NCBI RefSeq assembly: GCF_000521785.1
Contig: NZ_JALZ01000002.1
Location: 1-64,000, forward strand
DNA from: Roseivivax halodurans JCM 10272
GTDB taxonomy: Bacteria; Pseudomonadota; Alphaproteobacteria; Rhodobacterales; Rhodobacteraceae
Direction: 5' to 3'
Length of the DNA: 64,000 nucleotides
The notes under the pieces were generated by a model. It saw only the letters and a program-made list of their open reading frames with translations. It did not search any database and was not told the DNA's origin. Of this stretch, positions 16,535 to 26,132 are shown one piece after another. How positions within the stretch are numbered: the first letter of the stretch is position 1; every line of letters starts with the position of its first letter. The translations under genes and the position numbers were made by a program.

Positions 16535-18636
16535 GGTTCGATACGATCGTCGTGGTGGATTGGTCGGCGCGCTCGGCGCCATCGCCCGAGCGCCCCACCA
16601 AGGATGCGATCTGGATTGGGACGGTGCGCGACGGCGGGGAGGCCGAGGCGACCTATCTCCGGACGCGACACGCCGCGGAAACACATCTCGTTTCGCTTCT
16701 CGAGCGGGAACGGAAAGACGGACGGCGGGTCCTCGCCGGCTTCGATTTTTCCTTCGGCTATCCGCGCGGCTTCGCGCGCGGGGTGACCGGTTCGGACGAT
16801 ACCCTCGCGCTGTGGGCCTGGCTCGAGGAAGCGGTCGAGGACCGGCCGGACAACGCCAACAACCGCTGGGACGTCGCGCGCAGGCTCAACGCGCTCTTTC
16901 CCGGCGTCGGCCCGTTCTGGGGTTGCCCCGCCGGCGAGGCGAGCGCCGAGTTGCCCGCGCGGGGGACCGAACGACGCGGGCACGGCCTTCCGGAACGGCG
17001 CAGGGCGGAAACTCTCCTGCCGCGCATGCAGCCCTGCTGGAAGCTCTACACGACCGGGTCGGTCGGCTCGCAGGCGCTCCTGGGCCTTCCGATGCTGCAC
17101 AGGCTGCGCCAGCGGTTCGGAGCCGACCTTGCCGTGTCGCCCTTCGAGCCGCCCGAGCGGGCTATCGTGCTCGCCGAAGTCTTTCCGTCGCTGATCGCAC
17201 AGGCAATCGCCGCGCGGGCCGGACCGGACGAGATTGCCGATCGCGCTCAGGTGCGCGTCTTGTCCGAGGCGCTCGCACGGCTCGATCCTGCGCGTCTCTC
17301 CGGCATGCTACGCGAAGGCGATACCGAAGAGGGGTGGATCCTCGGCCTCGGTCACGAGGACGCTCTGGTCCAGGACGCCCCGCTCGCTCCGCCGCCACTT
17401 TCGGACGATTGCTTCGCGCTTCCGCCCGGGGTGGACTGGACGCCGGTGGAGGACGCGTTTGCGATGCTCAGGGCGCGTCTGCGGCCGGTGGTCGGGGCCG
17501 GGATCGTGCCGCTCGGCGATGCCGCGGGACGGGTCCTGGCGGATGACGTCATCGCCATGCGGTCGAACCCGCCTGAGCCCAACACAGCCGTGGACGGCTA
17601 TGCCTTCGCCGGGTCCGCGGGGCAGGGTGCGGAGGTGATCCTGCCGTTGGTCGAGGGCCGTGCGGCCGCGGGGCGTCCCTACGCGGGGACTGTGCCGACG
17701 GGCCATGCGGTGCGCGTCCTGACCGGCGCCGCGCTGCCTGCCGGCGTCGATACGGTCGTGCTCGACGAGGATACGCGGGCGGACGGGGCGCGGGTCGCCT
17801 TCCGCGGTCCGGTCAAGATCGGGGCGAACACCCGCAAGGCTGGCGAGGACGTGGTCGCCGGCGGGGTGGCGCTGGAGGCGGGCCGCCGGCTCGGGCCTGC
17901 GGATCTCGCGCTTGCCGCGGCCGTCGGGCTCGGCGATCTGCCGGTACGCAATCGGCTCCGAGTGGCGGTGCTGTCGACCGGCGACGAGATCCGCGAGCCG
18001 GGCTCCGAGGCGGGGTCCGGACAGATTTTCGATGCGAACCGGCCGATGCTCGCGAGCCTTGCCGCGCGCTGGGGATACGAGGTGATCGATCTCGGGCGCT
18101 GCCCGGACGACCGCGACGAATTGCGCGCGCGACTCGACCGCGCTGCGGTGGAGGCGGACGCAGTACTGACCTCGGGCGGGGCGTCGGCCGGGGACGAGGA
18201 TCACGTCTCAGCGCTCCTGCGCGAGAGCGGCGCGCTCGCCGAATGGCGCATCGCGCTCAAGCCGGGGCGGCCGCTGGCCCTCGGCATGTGGGGCGGGGTT
18301 CCGGTCTTCGGCCTGCCTGGCAATCCGGTGGCGGCCTTCGTCTGCACGCTGATCTTCGCTCGTCCCGCCCTCGGCGTTCTGGCGGGCGAAGCATGGCGCG
18401 AGCCACAGGGCTTCGACGTGCCGGCGGGGTTCGAGAAGCGCAAGAAACCGGGTCGCAGGGAGTATCTGCGCGCCCGGATGCGGGACGGTCGCGCCGAGGT
18501 CTTCAAGTCGGAAGGGTCGGGCCGGATCTCCGGATTGTGCTGGGCCGAGGGACTGGTGGAGCTCGAGGATGGCGAGCGCCATGTGCGCCACGGCGATCCT
18601 GTCCGCTTCATCCCCTACGGCAGCTTCGGGATCTGA
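16531..18636 (+). CDS. moeA: Fusion: DUF429-like (RNase H-fold) domain + MoeA molybdotransferase
   Basis: A single 701-codon frame. Residues from about 295 to 701 form a full MoeA/gephyrin-type molybdenum insertase (RSNPPEPNTAVDGYAFAG, RVAVLSTGDEI, GLPGNPVAAFV), which inserts Mo into adenylylated molybdopterin. Residues 1 to about 290 are a separate domain with VDWS (Asp10), FDFSFGYP (Asp72) and AEVFPS (Glu216), a D-D-E spacing like the predicted RNase H-fold DUF429 family. GTG start at 16531 overlaps the mobB stop. No convincing internal ribosome site for a free MoeA was seen, but internal initiation cannot be excluded. The role of the N-terminal domain is unknown. Confidence 0.88.
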   Translation: MRFDTIVVVDWSARSAPSPERPTKDAIWIGTVRDGGEAEATYLRTRHAAETHLVSLLERERKDGRRVLAGFDFSFGYPRGFARGVTGSDDTLALWAWLEEAVEDRPDNANNRWDVARRLNALFPGVGPFWGCPAGEASAELPARGTERRGHGLPERRRAETLLPRMQPCWKLYTTGSVGSQALLGLPMLHRLRQRFGADLAVSPFEPPERAIVLAEVFPSLIAQAIAARAGPDEIADRAQVRVLSEALARLDPARLSGMLREGDTEEGWILGLGHEDALVQDAPLAPPPLSDDCFALPPGVDWTPVEDAFAMLRARLRPVVGAGIVPLGDAAGRVLADDVIAMRSNPPEPNTAVDGYAFAGSAGQGAEVILPLVEGRAAAGRPYAGTVPTGHAVRVLTGAALPAGVDTVVLDEDTRADGARVAFRGPVKIGANTRKAGEDVVAGGVALEAGRRLGPADLALAAAVGLGDLPVRNRLRVAVLSTGDEIREPGSEAGSGQIFDANRPMLASLAARWGYEVIDLGRCPDDRDELRARLDRAAVEADAVLTSGGASAGDEDHVSALLRESGALAEWRIALKPGRPLALGMWGGVPVFGLPGNPVAAFVCTLIFARPALGVLAGEAWREPQGFDVPAGFEKRKKPGRREYLRARMRDGRAEVFKSEGSGRISGLCWAEGLVELEDGERHVRHGDPVRFIPYGSFGI

Positions 18637-18658
18637 GGCGCGGCCCGAAAGCCGCGCC
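18637..18658. terminator. Bidirectional hairpin between convergent genes
   Basis: Perfect 8-bp stem GGCGCGGC/GCCGCGCC with loop CCGAAA, starting right after the moeA stop and ending eight bases before the MDR reductase stop. There is no T run, so termination strength is uncertain, but the position between converging genes fits. Confidence 0.6.
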
Positions 18659-18666
18659 CATCGGGA

Positions 18667-19686
18667 TCAGATCACCTTCATAATCTGCTTGCCGGTATTG
18701 CCGCCCTTCAGCATCTCGATGAAGGTCTGGGGCGCGTTCTCCAGACCCTCGGCGATGTCCTCGCGCCAGGCGATCTCGTCGTTCATCACCCGCGGCGCCA
18801 CGTCCTTCTGGAAGTCCCCGAAGCGGTCCCAATGGTCCGCGATGATGAAGCCGGTCACAGCCATGCGCTTGACGAGCACCGAGCGCCACAGCATCGGCAG
18901 GCGGTCGCTCGCATCCTCGACGCCGCCGTACCATGCGACCATGCCGCAGACCGGGATGCGCCCGAACGTGTTCATCAGCGGGATCACCGCCTCGAGCACT
19001 TTGCCGCCGACATTCTCGAAGTAGATGTCGATGCCGTCCGGCGCGGCCTCGGCGAGCGCCTTGCGCAGGCTCGATGCGTCGTCATGGGCGCGGTGATCGA
19101 TCGCCGCGTCGAAGCCGTAGAGCTCCTCGGCCATCTTGCACTTCTCCGCTCCGCCGGCGATCGCGACGGTCCTGAGGCCGTGCGCTTTGGCGAGCTGGCC
19201 GACCATCGAGCCCACGGGACCTGTCGCCGCGGCAACCACGAGCGTCTCTCCCGATTTCGGGCGGCCGAGATCGTTCAGTCCGTACCAGCCGGTGAACCCC
19301 GGCATCCCGAGCACGCCGAGGACGGCCGTCGGCGGCACGCCCTCGGGGATCCTGGTCGCGCCCTCCGCGGTCATCACGGCGTGGCTCGCCCAGCCGGTCA
19401 TGCCGGTGACCATGTCGCCTTCCGAGAACCCGTCGGCATTCGACTTGATGACGCGGCCGACGCCCTGGGCGGTCATCGTGCCGCCGATCGGCACGGGTTC
19501 GGCATAGCTCTTGGCGTCGTCCATGCGTCCGCGCATGTAGGGATCGAGCGAAAAGTGGGTGACCTCGACCAGCACCTCGCCGGGGGTGGGTTCGGCCGCG
19601 GTCTCGGTCTTGAGCTCGAAATCGTCCGGTACCGGATCGCCCGAGGGGCGGCGGGCAAGCGCGATGCGTTGCATCTCGTCGGCCAT
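18667..19686 (-). CDS. NADPH-dependent MDR reductase (CurA/LTB4DH/prostaglandin-reductase type)
   Basis: Zinc-free medium-chain reductase, 339 residues, that saturates the double bond of enones and enals. The subfamily motif SLDPYMRGRM lies near residue 47 and the nucleotide-binding AAATGPVGSMVGQLAK near residue 153. Mammalian relatives reduce 15-keto-prostaglandins and 4-hydroxynonenal; bacterial CurA acts on curcumin. It is divergent from the CoA ligase at 19819 with 132 bp between, which places it next to a predicted 4-hydroxyacyl-CoA cluster. Substrate is inferred. Confidence 0.88.
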   Translation of the reverse strand: MADEMQRIALARRPSGDPVPDDFELKTETAAEPTPGEVLVEVTHFSLDPYMRGRMDDAKSYAEPVPIGGTMTAQGVGRVIKSNADGFSEGDMVTGMTGWASHAVMTAEGATRIPEGVPPTAVLGVLGMPGFTGWYGLNDLGRPKSGETLVVAAATGPVGSMVGQLAKAHGLRTVAIAGGAEKCKMAEELYGFDAAIDHRAHDDASSLRKALAEAAPDGIDIYFENVGGKVLEAVIPLMNTFGRIPVCGMVAWYGGVEDASDRLPMLWRSVLVKRMAVTGFIIADHWDRFGDFQKDVAPRVMNDEIAWREDIAEGLENAPQTFIEMLKGGNTGKQIMKVI

Positions 19687-19818
19687 GCTCTGTCCTTTCG
19701 TGACATTCTCGTGGAGGATTGTGTCGCGGCGTCAGGGATGTTTTGCGGTTGCACCGCTGTCCCCGAGCCCTCCAAGCTCCATCTGGACTTGTGACCGCAG
19801 ACGGCAAGGGAGGGCCCG

Positions 19819-21453
19819 ATGCACGGCATGATGATGACCCGTCCACTCTCGATCATCGAGATCCTGCGCTACGCCGCGGGTGCCCATCCGGGCGCCGAAG
19901 TGGTCTCGGCCCGGGTCGAGGGAGACGTTCACCGCGAGACATACGCAGAGGCCTATGCGCGCGCCGGACAGCTCGCCCACGGGCTGAAGGGCCTCGGCAT
20001 CGGGCGGGGCGACCGCGTCGCGACGCTCGCCTGGAACGGCTACCGGCATTTCGAGCTTTATTACGGCGTCTCGGGCATGGGGGCTGTCTGTCACACGATC
20101 AACCCGCGTCTTTCGGCCGAGCAGATGCTCTACATCATCGGCCATGCCGAGGATAAGGTCCTCTGCATCGATCTGACCTTCGTGCCGATCGTCGAGGCGC
20201 TTGCCGACCAGCTGCCGAAGGACATGACGCTGGTCGCGCTCTGTGATCGCGCGCATCTGCCCGAGAGCAAGCTCGACCTCGTCGCCTACGAGGATCTGCT
20301 GGAAGGACAGCCGACGGAGTACGACTGGCCGGACCTGCCCGAAGACGACGCGGCAGCGCTCTGCTACACGTCCGGCACCACCGGTAACCCCAAGGGCGCG
20401 CTCTATTCGCACCGCTCGACGGTGCTGCACGCGCTGTCGATCTGCGTCGGGCTCTCGAAATCGCTGACCGAGGGCGGGCGTGTCCTGCCGGTGGTGCCGC
20501 TCTTTCACGTGAATGCCTGGGGACTGCCTTATGCGGCGCCGCTCGCGGGCGCCTCGCTGGTCATGCCGGGGCCGCGGCTCGACGGCCCGTCGCTCTGGGA
20601 GCTGATGGAGGCGGAGGGCGTGACCTCGGCCTGGGGCGTGCCGACCGTCTGGCTGGGCCTGCGCGCCGAGATCGAGAAGCGCGGGCGAAACCCCGGCGCC
20701 TTCGCGCAGGTGGTGGTCGGCGGCTCGGCCGCGCCGCGGTCGATGATCGAGGGGTTCGAGCGCTCCGGCGTCGAGGTGATCCACGCCTGGGGCATGACCG
20801 AGATGAGCCCGGTCGGCACCCACGGACTACTCTCCGCCCCGATGAAGGACCTGCCCTTCGAGAGGCAGATGGAGCTCAAGTCCAAGCAGGGGCGGCGTGT
20901 CTTCGGGGTCGAGCTCAAGATCGTCAATGAGGCGGGCAACCGGCTTCCGGAGGACGGCAAGGCGGCGGGTGAGCTTTTCGTGCGCGGCAACACGGTGATC
21001 TCGGGCTACTTCGCTAACGACGCGGCGACCGGCGCGGCGATGGACGCGGACGGATGGTTCGGCACCGGGGACGTCGCCAGCATTGACGCCGACGGCTTCC
21101 TGGTGATCCAGGACCGCACAAAGGACCTCATCAAGTCGGGCGGCGAATGGATCAGCTCCATCGACCTCGAGAACATTGCCGCGGCGCATGGCAAGGTCGC
21201 GTCCTGCGCGGTCATCGCCGTGCCGCACCCGAAATGGGACGAGCGTCCGGTGCTGGTCGTGGTGCCGAAAAATGGGGGCGATCCGCCGAGCCTGCAAGAA
21301 CTGCACGGGATGATGCTGGAGCACGTCGCCAAGTGGCAGCTGCCGGACGACATGATCCTCGTCGACGAGTTGCCGCTGACCGCGACGGGCAAGGTGTCGA
21401 AACGGACCCTGCGCGAGCGGTTCAAGGCGCACGAGCTCCCGGCTGCTGAGTGA
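19819..21453 (+). CDS. AMP-forming acyl-CoA ligase (DmdB/medium-chain type)
   Basis: Activates a carboxylic acid to its CoA thioester through an acyl-AMP. 544 residues; A3 motif [12 protein letters not shown]5-like WGMTEMSP, A7 GWFGTGDVA and A10 [10 protein letters not shown] are all present, so it should be active. Its sequence style ([29 protein letters not shown]) resembles DmdB and medium-chain ligases. GGGAGGG precedes the ATG at 19819, and further in-frame ATGs follow closely. First gene of a run with an ACAD10/11-type dehydrogenase and an APH kinase, so a hydroxy fatty acid is a plausible substrate. Confidence 0.9.
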   Translation: MHGMMMTRPLSIIEILRYAAGAHPGAEVVSARVEGDVHRETYAEAYARAGQLAHGLKGLGIGRGDRVATLAWNGYRHFELYYGVSGMGAVCHTINPRLSAEQMLYIIGHAEDKVLCIDLTFVPIVEALADQLPKDMTLVALCDRAHLPESKLDLVAYEDLLEGQPTEYDWPDLPEDDAAALCYTSGTTGNPKGALYSHRSTVLHALSICVGLSKSLTEGGRVLPVVPLFHVNAWGLPYAAPLAGASLVMPGPRLDGPSLWELMEAEGVTSAWGVPTVWLGLRAEIEKRGRNPGAFAQVVVGGSAAPRSMIEGFERSGVEVIHAWGMTEMSPVGTHGLLSAPMKDLPFERQMELKSKQGRRVFGVELKIVNEAGNRLPEDGKAAGELFVRGNTVISGYFANDAATGAAMDADGWFGTGDVASIDADGFLVIQDRTKDLIKSGGEWISSIDLENIAAAHGKVASCAVIAVPHPKWDERPVLVVVPKNGGDPPSLQELHGMMLEHVAKWQLPDDMILVDELPLTATGKVSKRTLRERFKAHELPAAE

Positions 21454-21501
21454 ACCTGCCCGTGCGGCACGCGGCGGCGCGGTGTCTCGCTGGAAAGGCA
21501 T

Positions 21502-21575
21502 GAGGGACGGGGCGCCGTCCCTCGCGTTGCGCCTGCGAGAGGCGGGCGGATTCGGATATTTGGATCAAGAAGAAG
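21502..21575 (+). repeat. Intergenic composite element, copy B
   Basis: Perfect 9-bp hairpin GAGGGACGG/CCGTCCCTC with loop GGCG (21502-21523), then, 27 bases on, CGGATATTTGG and ATCAAGAAGAAG ending at 21575. It lies between the CoA ligase and the acyl-CoA dehydrogenase. Same architecture as copies A and C. Confidence 0.6.
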
Positions 21576-21612
21576 AGGCGGGGCCTGTGCTCTGCCGCGA
21601 GGGAGGCGAGAG

Positions 21613-22857
21613 ATGGATCTGGGCATGACCGAGAGGGTGCGGCCGCTGGTCGAGGCGGTGCGCAGCATGGTCGAGGACGAGATCGCGCCGCTGAGCGTCG
21701 AATATCACGAGGAGATCGGCAGGCATCCCTCCGGCAACCGGTTCGCGCTGACGGACAGGCAGCTCGAGATCCTGCGGGATCTGAAGGGGCGTGCGCGCGA
21801 GCGGGGCCTGTGGAACTTCTGGCTGACGGACAGCGCGCGCGGCTACGGGCTCACCACGGTGGAATACGCCTATCTCGCCGAGGAGATGGGAAAAGTGCCG
21901 CTCGCGGCCGAGGTCTTCAACTGCAACGCTCCCGACACCGGCAACATGGAGGTGCTCGAGCGCTACGGTGTCGACTGGATGAAGGCGCGCTGGCTCGAGC
22001 CGCTGCTCGAGGGCGAGATCCGCTCGGCCTATGTGATGACCGAGCCCGAAACCGCGTCGTCGGACGCGGCGCAACTGGCCTTTGCGGCGCGGCGCGAGGG
22101 TGACGAGTATGTCCTAAACGGCGAGAAGATCTGGATCTCGGGCGCAGGGGATCCGCGATGCTCGGTCTACATCCTTCTCGCCTGCACCGATCCCGACGCG
22201 GACAAGCACCGGCGGCACACGATGTTCGTGCTGGATGCGGACACGCCCGGCATCGAGGTGCTGCGGCCGATGCAGGTCTTCGGCGAGGACGACGCACCGC
22301 ACGGACACATGCATCTGCGCTTCACGGATGTGCGGATCCCGGCGAAGAACGTGATCCTCGGCGAGGGGCGCGGTTTCGAGGTGGCGCAGGGGCGGCTCGG
22401 GCCGGGGCGCATCCATCATTGCATGCGCGCGATCGGGCAGGCCGAGAAGGCGCTCCAGATGATGTGCGAGCGGGGGATCGCCCGCGAGGCCTTCGGCAAG
22501 CGGCTTGCCGAGCTCGGCGCGAACTACGACATCATCGCCAATGCCCGGATGGAGATCGAGCAGGCGCGGCTTCTCTGCCTCAAGGCGGCGTGGGTGATGG
22601 ACACCGAGGGCACCCGCGCGGCAGCGCCCTGGATCAGCCAGATCAAGGTGGTGGCGCCGCTGATGGCCGGACGAGTGATCGACGAGGCGATCCAGATGCA
22701 TGGCGGATCGGGCATCAGCCAGGATTTCGATCTGGCGCATATGTGGACGCATGTCCGGACGCTGCGGTTCGCCGACGGCCCCGACGCGGTGCACCGGCGG
22801 CAGGTGGCGCGGGCCGAACTCGGGAAATACGCTCGGACCGGGGGACGAGATGGATGA
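21613..22857 (+). CDS. ACAD10/11-type acyl-CoA dehydrogenase
   Basis: FAD enzyme of the acyl-CoA dehydrogenase fold, 414 residues. It lacks the usual C-terminal YEGT glutamate motif and instead has ADGPDAVH (Asp388-His394), the signature of the ACAD10/11 group. In that group the enzyme works with a kinase-like partner: a 4-hydroxyacyl-CoA is phosphorylated and the dehydrogenase domain then removes the phosphate to give an enoyl-CoA. In animals both parts are one protein; here the kinase is the next gene, overlapping by eight bases. Other blocks: [10 protein letters not shown] and GGSGISQDF. Confidence 0.85.
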   Translation: MDLGMTERVRPLVEAVRSMVEDEIAPLSVEYHEEIGRHPSGNRFALTDRQLEILRDLKGRARERGLWNFWLTDSARGYGLTTVEYAYLAEEMGKVPLAAEVFNCNAPDTGNMEVLERYGVDWMKARWLEPLLEGEIRSAYVMTEPETASSDAAQLAFAARREGDEYVLNGEKIWISGAGDPRCSVYILLACTDPDADKHRRHTMFVLDADTPGIEVLRPMQVFGEDDAPHGHMHLRFTDVRIPAKNVILGEGRGFEVAQGRLGPGRIHHCMRAIGQAEKALQMMCERGIAREAFGKRLAELGANYDIIANARMEIEQARLLCLKAAWVMDTEGTRAAAPWISQIKVVAPLMAGRVIDEAIQMHGGSGISQDFDLAHMWTHVRTLRFADGPDAVHRRQVARAELGKYARTGGRDG

Positions 22858-23869
22858 TCGCGAGCTTGCCCGCGTCGGGGCCTGGATGGCCAAGAACGTT
22901 CCCGGCTTTTCGGGGCCTCTCTCGGCAACGAAGTTCGACGTCGGACAATCGAACCCGACCTACCGTCTGAACGCCGGGTCCGGGGCCTACGTTCTGCGGC
23001 GCAAGCCCCATGGCGATCTGCTGAAATCGGCCCATGCGGTCGACCGTGAATTCCGCGTGCAGGCGGCGCTCTGGCAGACGGAGGTGCCCGTGCCGAAGGT
23101 GCTGGCGCTCTGCGAGGACGACAGTGTCCTCGGCGCGATGTTCTACGTGATGGAGCATGTCGGCGGGCGCAATATCGACGAACCGGCCATGGCGGGCGCG
23201 AGCCCCGAAGAGAGGACCGGCATCGCGGAGGAGATGGCGCGGGTACTTGCGGCGATCCATTCGGTTGATGTCGAGGCCGTGGGGCTGTCTGATTACGGAC
23301 CACCGGGCGACTATTACGCGCGCCAGCTCGCGCGCTGGACGAAGCAGTACCGGGCGAGCGAGACCGGAACGGTCTCCGAGATGAACCGGCTGCTCGACTG
23401 GCTCGGTGCGAACATGCCCGAGGAGGACGGCCAGCGGACGCTCGTGCATGGCGATTACCGCATCGACAACATGCTCTTCGAAGCCGACGGCACAGGCTGC
23501 CGGGCGGTGCTCGACTGGGAGCTCTCGACGCTCGGGCACCCATATGCCGACCTCGCCGGGGTGATCATGCAATGGCAATTGCCGCCCGGACCGGAGGGGC
23601 GGGGGCTCGACGGGCTCGACCGGGGGGAGCTGGGCCTGCCCACCGATGCCGAGTTCGTCGAGATGTATTGCGCCGAACGGGGCATCGCGGTGCCGAAGGC
23701 CTTCGGCTTCTACGTCGCCTTCGCCTTCTTCCGGATGGGGGCGATCCTGCAGGGCGTTAAGAAGCGAGCTCTCGACGGGAACGCCTCGAACCCGGAAAAG
23801 GCGCTGCGGCTTGGGGCGTTCGTTCCGCGCTTCGGGTATCTCGGTCTTCGGGCCGCGGGGGATGTCTAG
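22850..23869 (+). CDS. APH-family kinase paired with ACAD10/11-type dehydrogenase (LvaA-like)
   Basis: Aminoglycoside-phosphotransferase-fold kinase, about 339 residues, cytosolic. The catalytic loop HGDYRIDN (His200, Asp202) and the metal-binding DWE (Asp222) are intact, so it should phosphorylate a small molecule. Relatives include the kinase domain of ACAD10/11 and LvaA of Pseudomonas putida, which phosphorylates 4-hydroxyvaleryl-CoA. The ATG at 22850 lies inside the end of the dehydrogenase gene, which implies tight coupling. Antibiotic resistance is unlikely given this partner. Confidence 0.87.
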   Translation: MDDRELARVGAWMAKNVPGFSGPLSATKFDVGQSNPTYRLNAGSGAYVLRRKPHGDLLKSAHAVDREFRVQAALWQTEVPVPKVLALCEDDSVLGAMFYVMEHVGGRNIDEPAMAGASPEERTGIAEEMARVLAAIHSVDVEAVGLSDYGPPGDYYARQLARWTKQYRASETGTVSEMNRLLDWLGANMPEEDGQRTLVHGDYRIDNMLFEADGTGCRAVLDWELSTLGHPYADLAGVIMQWQLPPGPEGRGLDGLDRGELGLPTDAEFVEMYCAERGIAVPKAFGFYVAFAFFRMGAILQGVKKRALDGNASNPEKALRLGAFVPRFGYLGLRAAGDV

Positions 23870-24027
23870 GCGCGTGTCGCCGATTTGCGTAAAACCGGCG
23901 ACGGTCTCGCGAAGTGGTTTTGGCTAAGGGAGCAAACTGTGACGGTCGCTTCGGCTGTAGTCAGCGCTGCGCGGGTCCGCACCGGATATACGCCGAGCAT
24001 CCCGGCTGCCGAATTCGACACGTGACA

Positions 24028-24053
24028 AAGGGCGCTCCCGCGGGAGCGCCCTT
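24028..24053 (-). terminator. Terminator of the htrA gene
   Basis: Perfect 13-bp inverted repeat centred at 24040/24041 (AAGGGCGCTCCCG with its complement), 14 bases past the htrA stop, followed on the minus strand by a short T stretch. It may also stop transcripts from the convergent kinase gene. Confidence 0.75.
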
Positions 24054-24066
24054 CGAGCTTCTCCGG

Positions 24067-25206
24067 TCAGGTCGGCATGTCCGCCCGGTCCCCGAGATCG
24101 ACGGTGAAGCTCTGCTCTTCTCCGCGGCGCAGGACCGTGAGGTCGACCGAAGCGCCAGGGCGCTTGATGGCGATCGCTCTTGTGAGATCGCGCGGGCCGC
24201 CCATCTCCTCGCCGTCGACCGTCAGGACGATGTCGCCGTCCTCGAGGCCGGCATCCGCTGCGGGGCTGTCGGATTGCACGCCCTCGATCATCACGCCCTG
24301 ATCGTCGTCGAAGCCGAGAGCCTGCGCGACATCTTCGGAGACCGGCTTGATCCGCACGCCGAGCCACCCGCGCTCGACCGAGCCGTCGTCGGTGAGGTCC
24401 GCCACCACGTCCGCGGCGAGTTCCGAGGGCACCGAGAACCCGACGCCGACAGAGCCGCCGGTGGGGGACAGGATCGCCGTGTTGACGCCGACAACTTCGC
24501 CCTGCTCGTTGAAGAGCGGCCCGCCCGAGTTGCCGCGGTTGATCGCCGCGTCGGTCTGGATGAAGTCGTCGAACGGTCCTGAATTGATGTCGCGGCCTAG
24601 AGCCGAGACGATCCCCGTGGTCACGGTGTTGCCGAGGCCAAAGGGATTGCCCATCGCGATCACGTTCTGGCCGACCTGAAGCGTGCTCGAATCGCCGAAC
24701 GCGACATGCGGCAGGTCCGCGGCGTCGATCTTGAGCACGGCCAGGTCGGTCGCCTCATCGGTTCCGACGACCTCGGCGTCGAATTCGCGACCGTCCTCCA
24801 GGCTCACGGTCACCTCGGTGGCATCCGAGACGACATGTGCGTTGGTCACGATCTGGCCGTCGTCCGACACGATGAAGCCGGTGCCGGCACCGCGCATCTC
24901 GGGCGACGGCATACCTTGATGCGGCATGCCCTGCTCTGGCGCGCCGAAGCGCTTCATGAATTCTTCCCAGGGAAATTCGCCCTCTCCGCCCTGCGGCATC
25001 TGCATGTCGGCCTGCTGCCGTTCCTTGGTGACCTCTATGGTCACGACGGCGGGCGAGAGCTCGGCCACGAGCTCCACGTAATCGGTGCCGGGGCTCGGAG
25101 CGGCCTCGGCACCCTGCGTTAAGCCGACGGTGCCGCCGGCGGCGATCATGGCTGCCACCGCGAGCGCCGATACGGTGCGACGGGGATCACTGTTCGCTTT
25201 GGTCAA
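24067..25206 (-). CDS. HtrA/DegP-family periplasmic serine protease, single PDZ
   Basis: Envelope protein-quality protease, 379 residues. Signal peptide in the first 36 residues, ending in GAEAA. The trypsin-like triad is visible as His124 (TNAHVV), Asp154 (TDLAVLK) and Ser227 (GNSGGP), followed by one PDZ domain from about residue 280 (GWLGVRIKPVS... AGLEDGDIVLTVDG). DegP and DegQ have two PDZ domains; the single one recalls DegS, but there is no membrane anchor beyond the signal. A methionine- and glutamine-rich loop lies at residues 65-105. Divergent from a two-component system. Confidence 0.92.
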   Translation of the reverse strand: MTKANSDPRRTVSALAVAAMIAAGGTVGLTQGAEAAPSPGTDYVELVAELSPAVVTIEVTKERQQADMQMPQGGEGEFPWEEFMKRFGAPEQGMPHQGMPSPEMRGAGTGFIVSDDGQIVTNAHVVSDATEVTVSLEDGREFDAEVVGTDEATDLAVLKIDAADLPHVAFGDSSTLQVGQNVIAMGNPFGLGNTVTTGIVSALGRDINSGPFDDFIQTDAAINRGNSGGPLFNEQGEVVGVNTAILSPTGGSVGVGFSVPSELAADVVADLTDDGSVERGWLGVRIKPVSEDVAQALGFDDDQGVMIEGVQSDSPAADAGLEDGDIVLTVDGEEMGGPRDLTRAIAIKRPGASVDLTVLRRGEEQSFTVDLGDRADMPT

Positions 25207-25457
25207 TTCGCTCGTCTCCTTGGGTCGGCGCTGCCGCGTCGGCTGCGTCCGAGGCTAATCATCTGGGGCACCGGACAAGGCGCCCGGCGGGACGAGATAC
25301 AAGATCGGCTTGCAAGATTGCAGGAACACCGCGCCGCTCATTACAAGTCGTTTAGGTTTGTCACGGCCGCGGGAGACGGCGCGCAACGCCTTGAAACCCG
25401 GTGCGCCGCGCCTTCATCTTCGCCTTACCGAAACCCGACAGGGGCAAGAGCCGCGCC

Positions 25458-26132
25458 ATGAGACTTCTCGTCGTCGAGGACGATCCGACCACCGCCGACT
25501 TCATCACCCGGGGCCTGACCGAAGAGGGCCATACGGTCGATGCGATCGCTTCGGGCAAGGATGCGCTGTCGCTCGCGATGGCACAGTCCTTCGACGTTCT
25601 CGTGGTCGACCGGATGCTGCCTGATCTCGACGGGCTCAGCCTCGTGAAGGCCCTGCGCGCTGCCAAGATCCCGACACCCGCGCTTTTCCTCACGGCGATG
25701 GGCTCGACCGAGGACCGGATCGAGGGACTTCGGGCAGGCGGGGACGACTATCTCGCCAAGCCCTTTGCCTTTGGCGAGCTCTCTGCCCGCATCGCCGCGC
25801 TCGCTCGCCGTCTTCCGCTGTCGGAAGAGACGGAAACCGTCCTTCGCGCAGGCGATCTCGAGATGGATCTGGTGCGGCGCACGGTCACGCGTTCCGGTCG
25901 GCAGATCGACCTTCTTCCCCGCGAGTTCGGTCTTCTCGAGCACCTGATCCGGCGCAAGGGACGGGTGCAGACCCGAACGATGTTGCTCGAAGCTGTCTGG
26001 AACCTGCATTTCGACCCGCAGACGAACGTCGTCGAGACCCACATCTCGCGCCTGCGGGCCAAGGTCGACAAGCCGTTCGACCGGGATCTCATCGTGACGG
26101 TGCGCGGCTCGGGCTACCGGATCGAGGGATGA
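25458..26132 (+). CDS. OmpR/PhoB-family response regulator
   Basis: DNA-binding response regulator, 224 residues. The receiver domain has the acidic pair in VVEDDP, phosphoacceptor Asp51 (VVDRMLPD) and KPF lysine; the C-terminal winged helix ends in VETHISRLRAKVDKPF and VRGSGYRIEG. Its stop overlaps the start of the sensor kinase (ATGA at 26129). The gene faces away from htrA across a 251-bp region that must hold promoters for both, so htrA is a natural target. Confidence 0.93.
   Translation: MRLLVVEDDPTTADFITRGLTEEGHTVDAIASGKDALSLAMAQSFDVLVVDRMLPDLDGLSLVKALRAAKIPTPALFLTAMGSTEDRIEGLRAGGDDYLAKPFAFGELSARIAALARRLPLSEETETVLRAGDLEMDLVRRTVTRSGRQIDLLPREFGLLEHLIRRKGRVQTRTMLLEAVWNLHFDPQTNVVETHISRLRAKVDKPFDRDLIVTVRGSGYRIEG

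Noticed and set aside
22850..23869. Aminoglycoside resistance kinase
   Set aside because: APH fold is present, but the coupling to an ACAD10/11-type dehydrogenase points to acyl-CoA metabolism.
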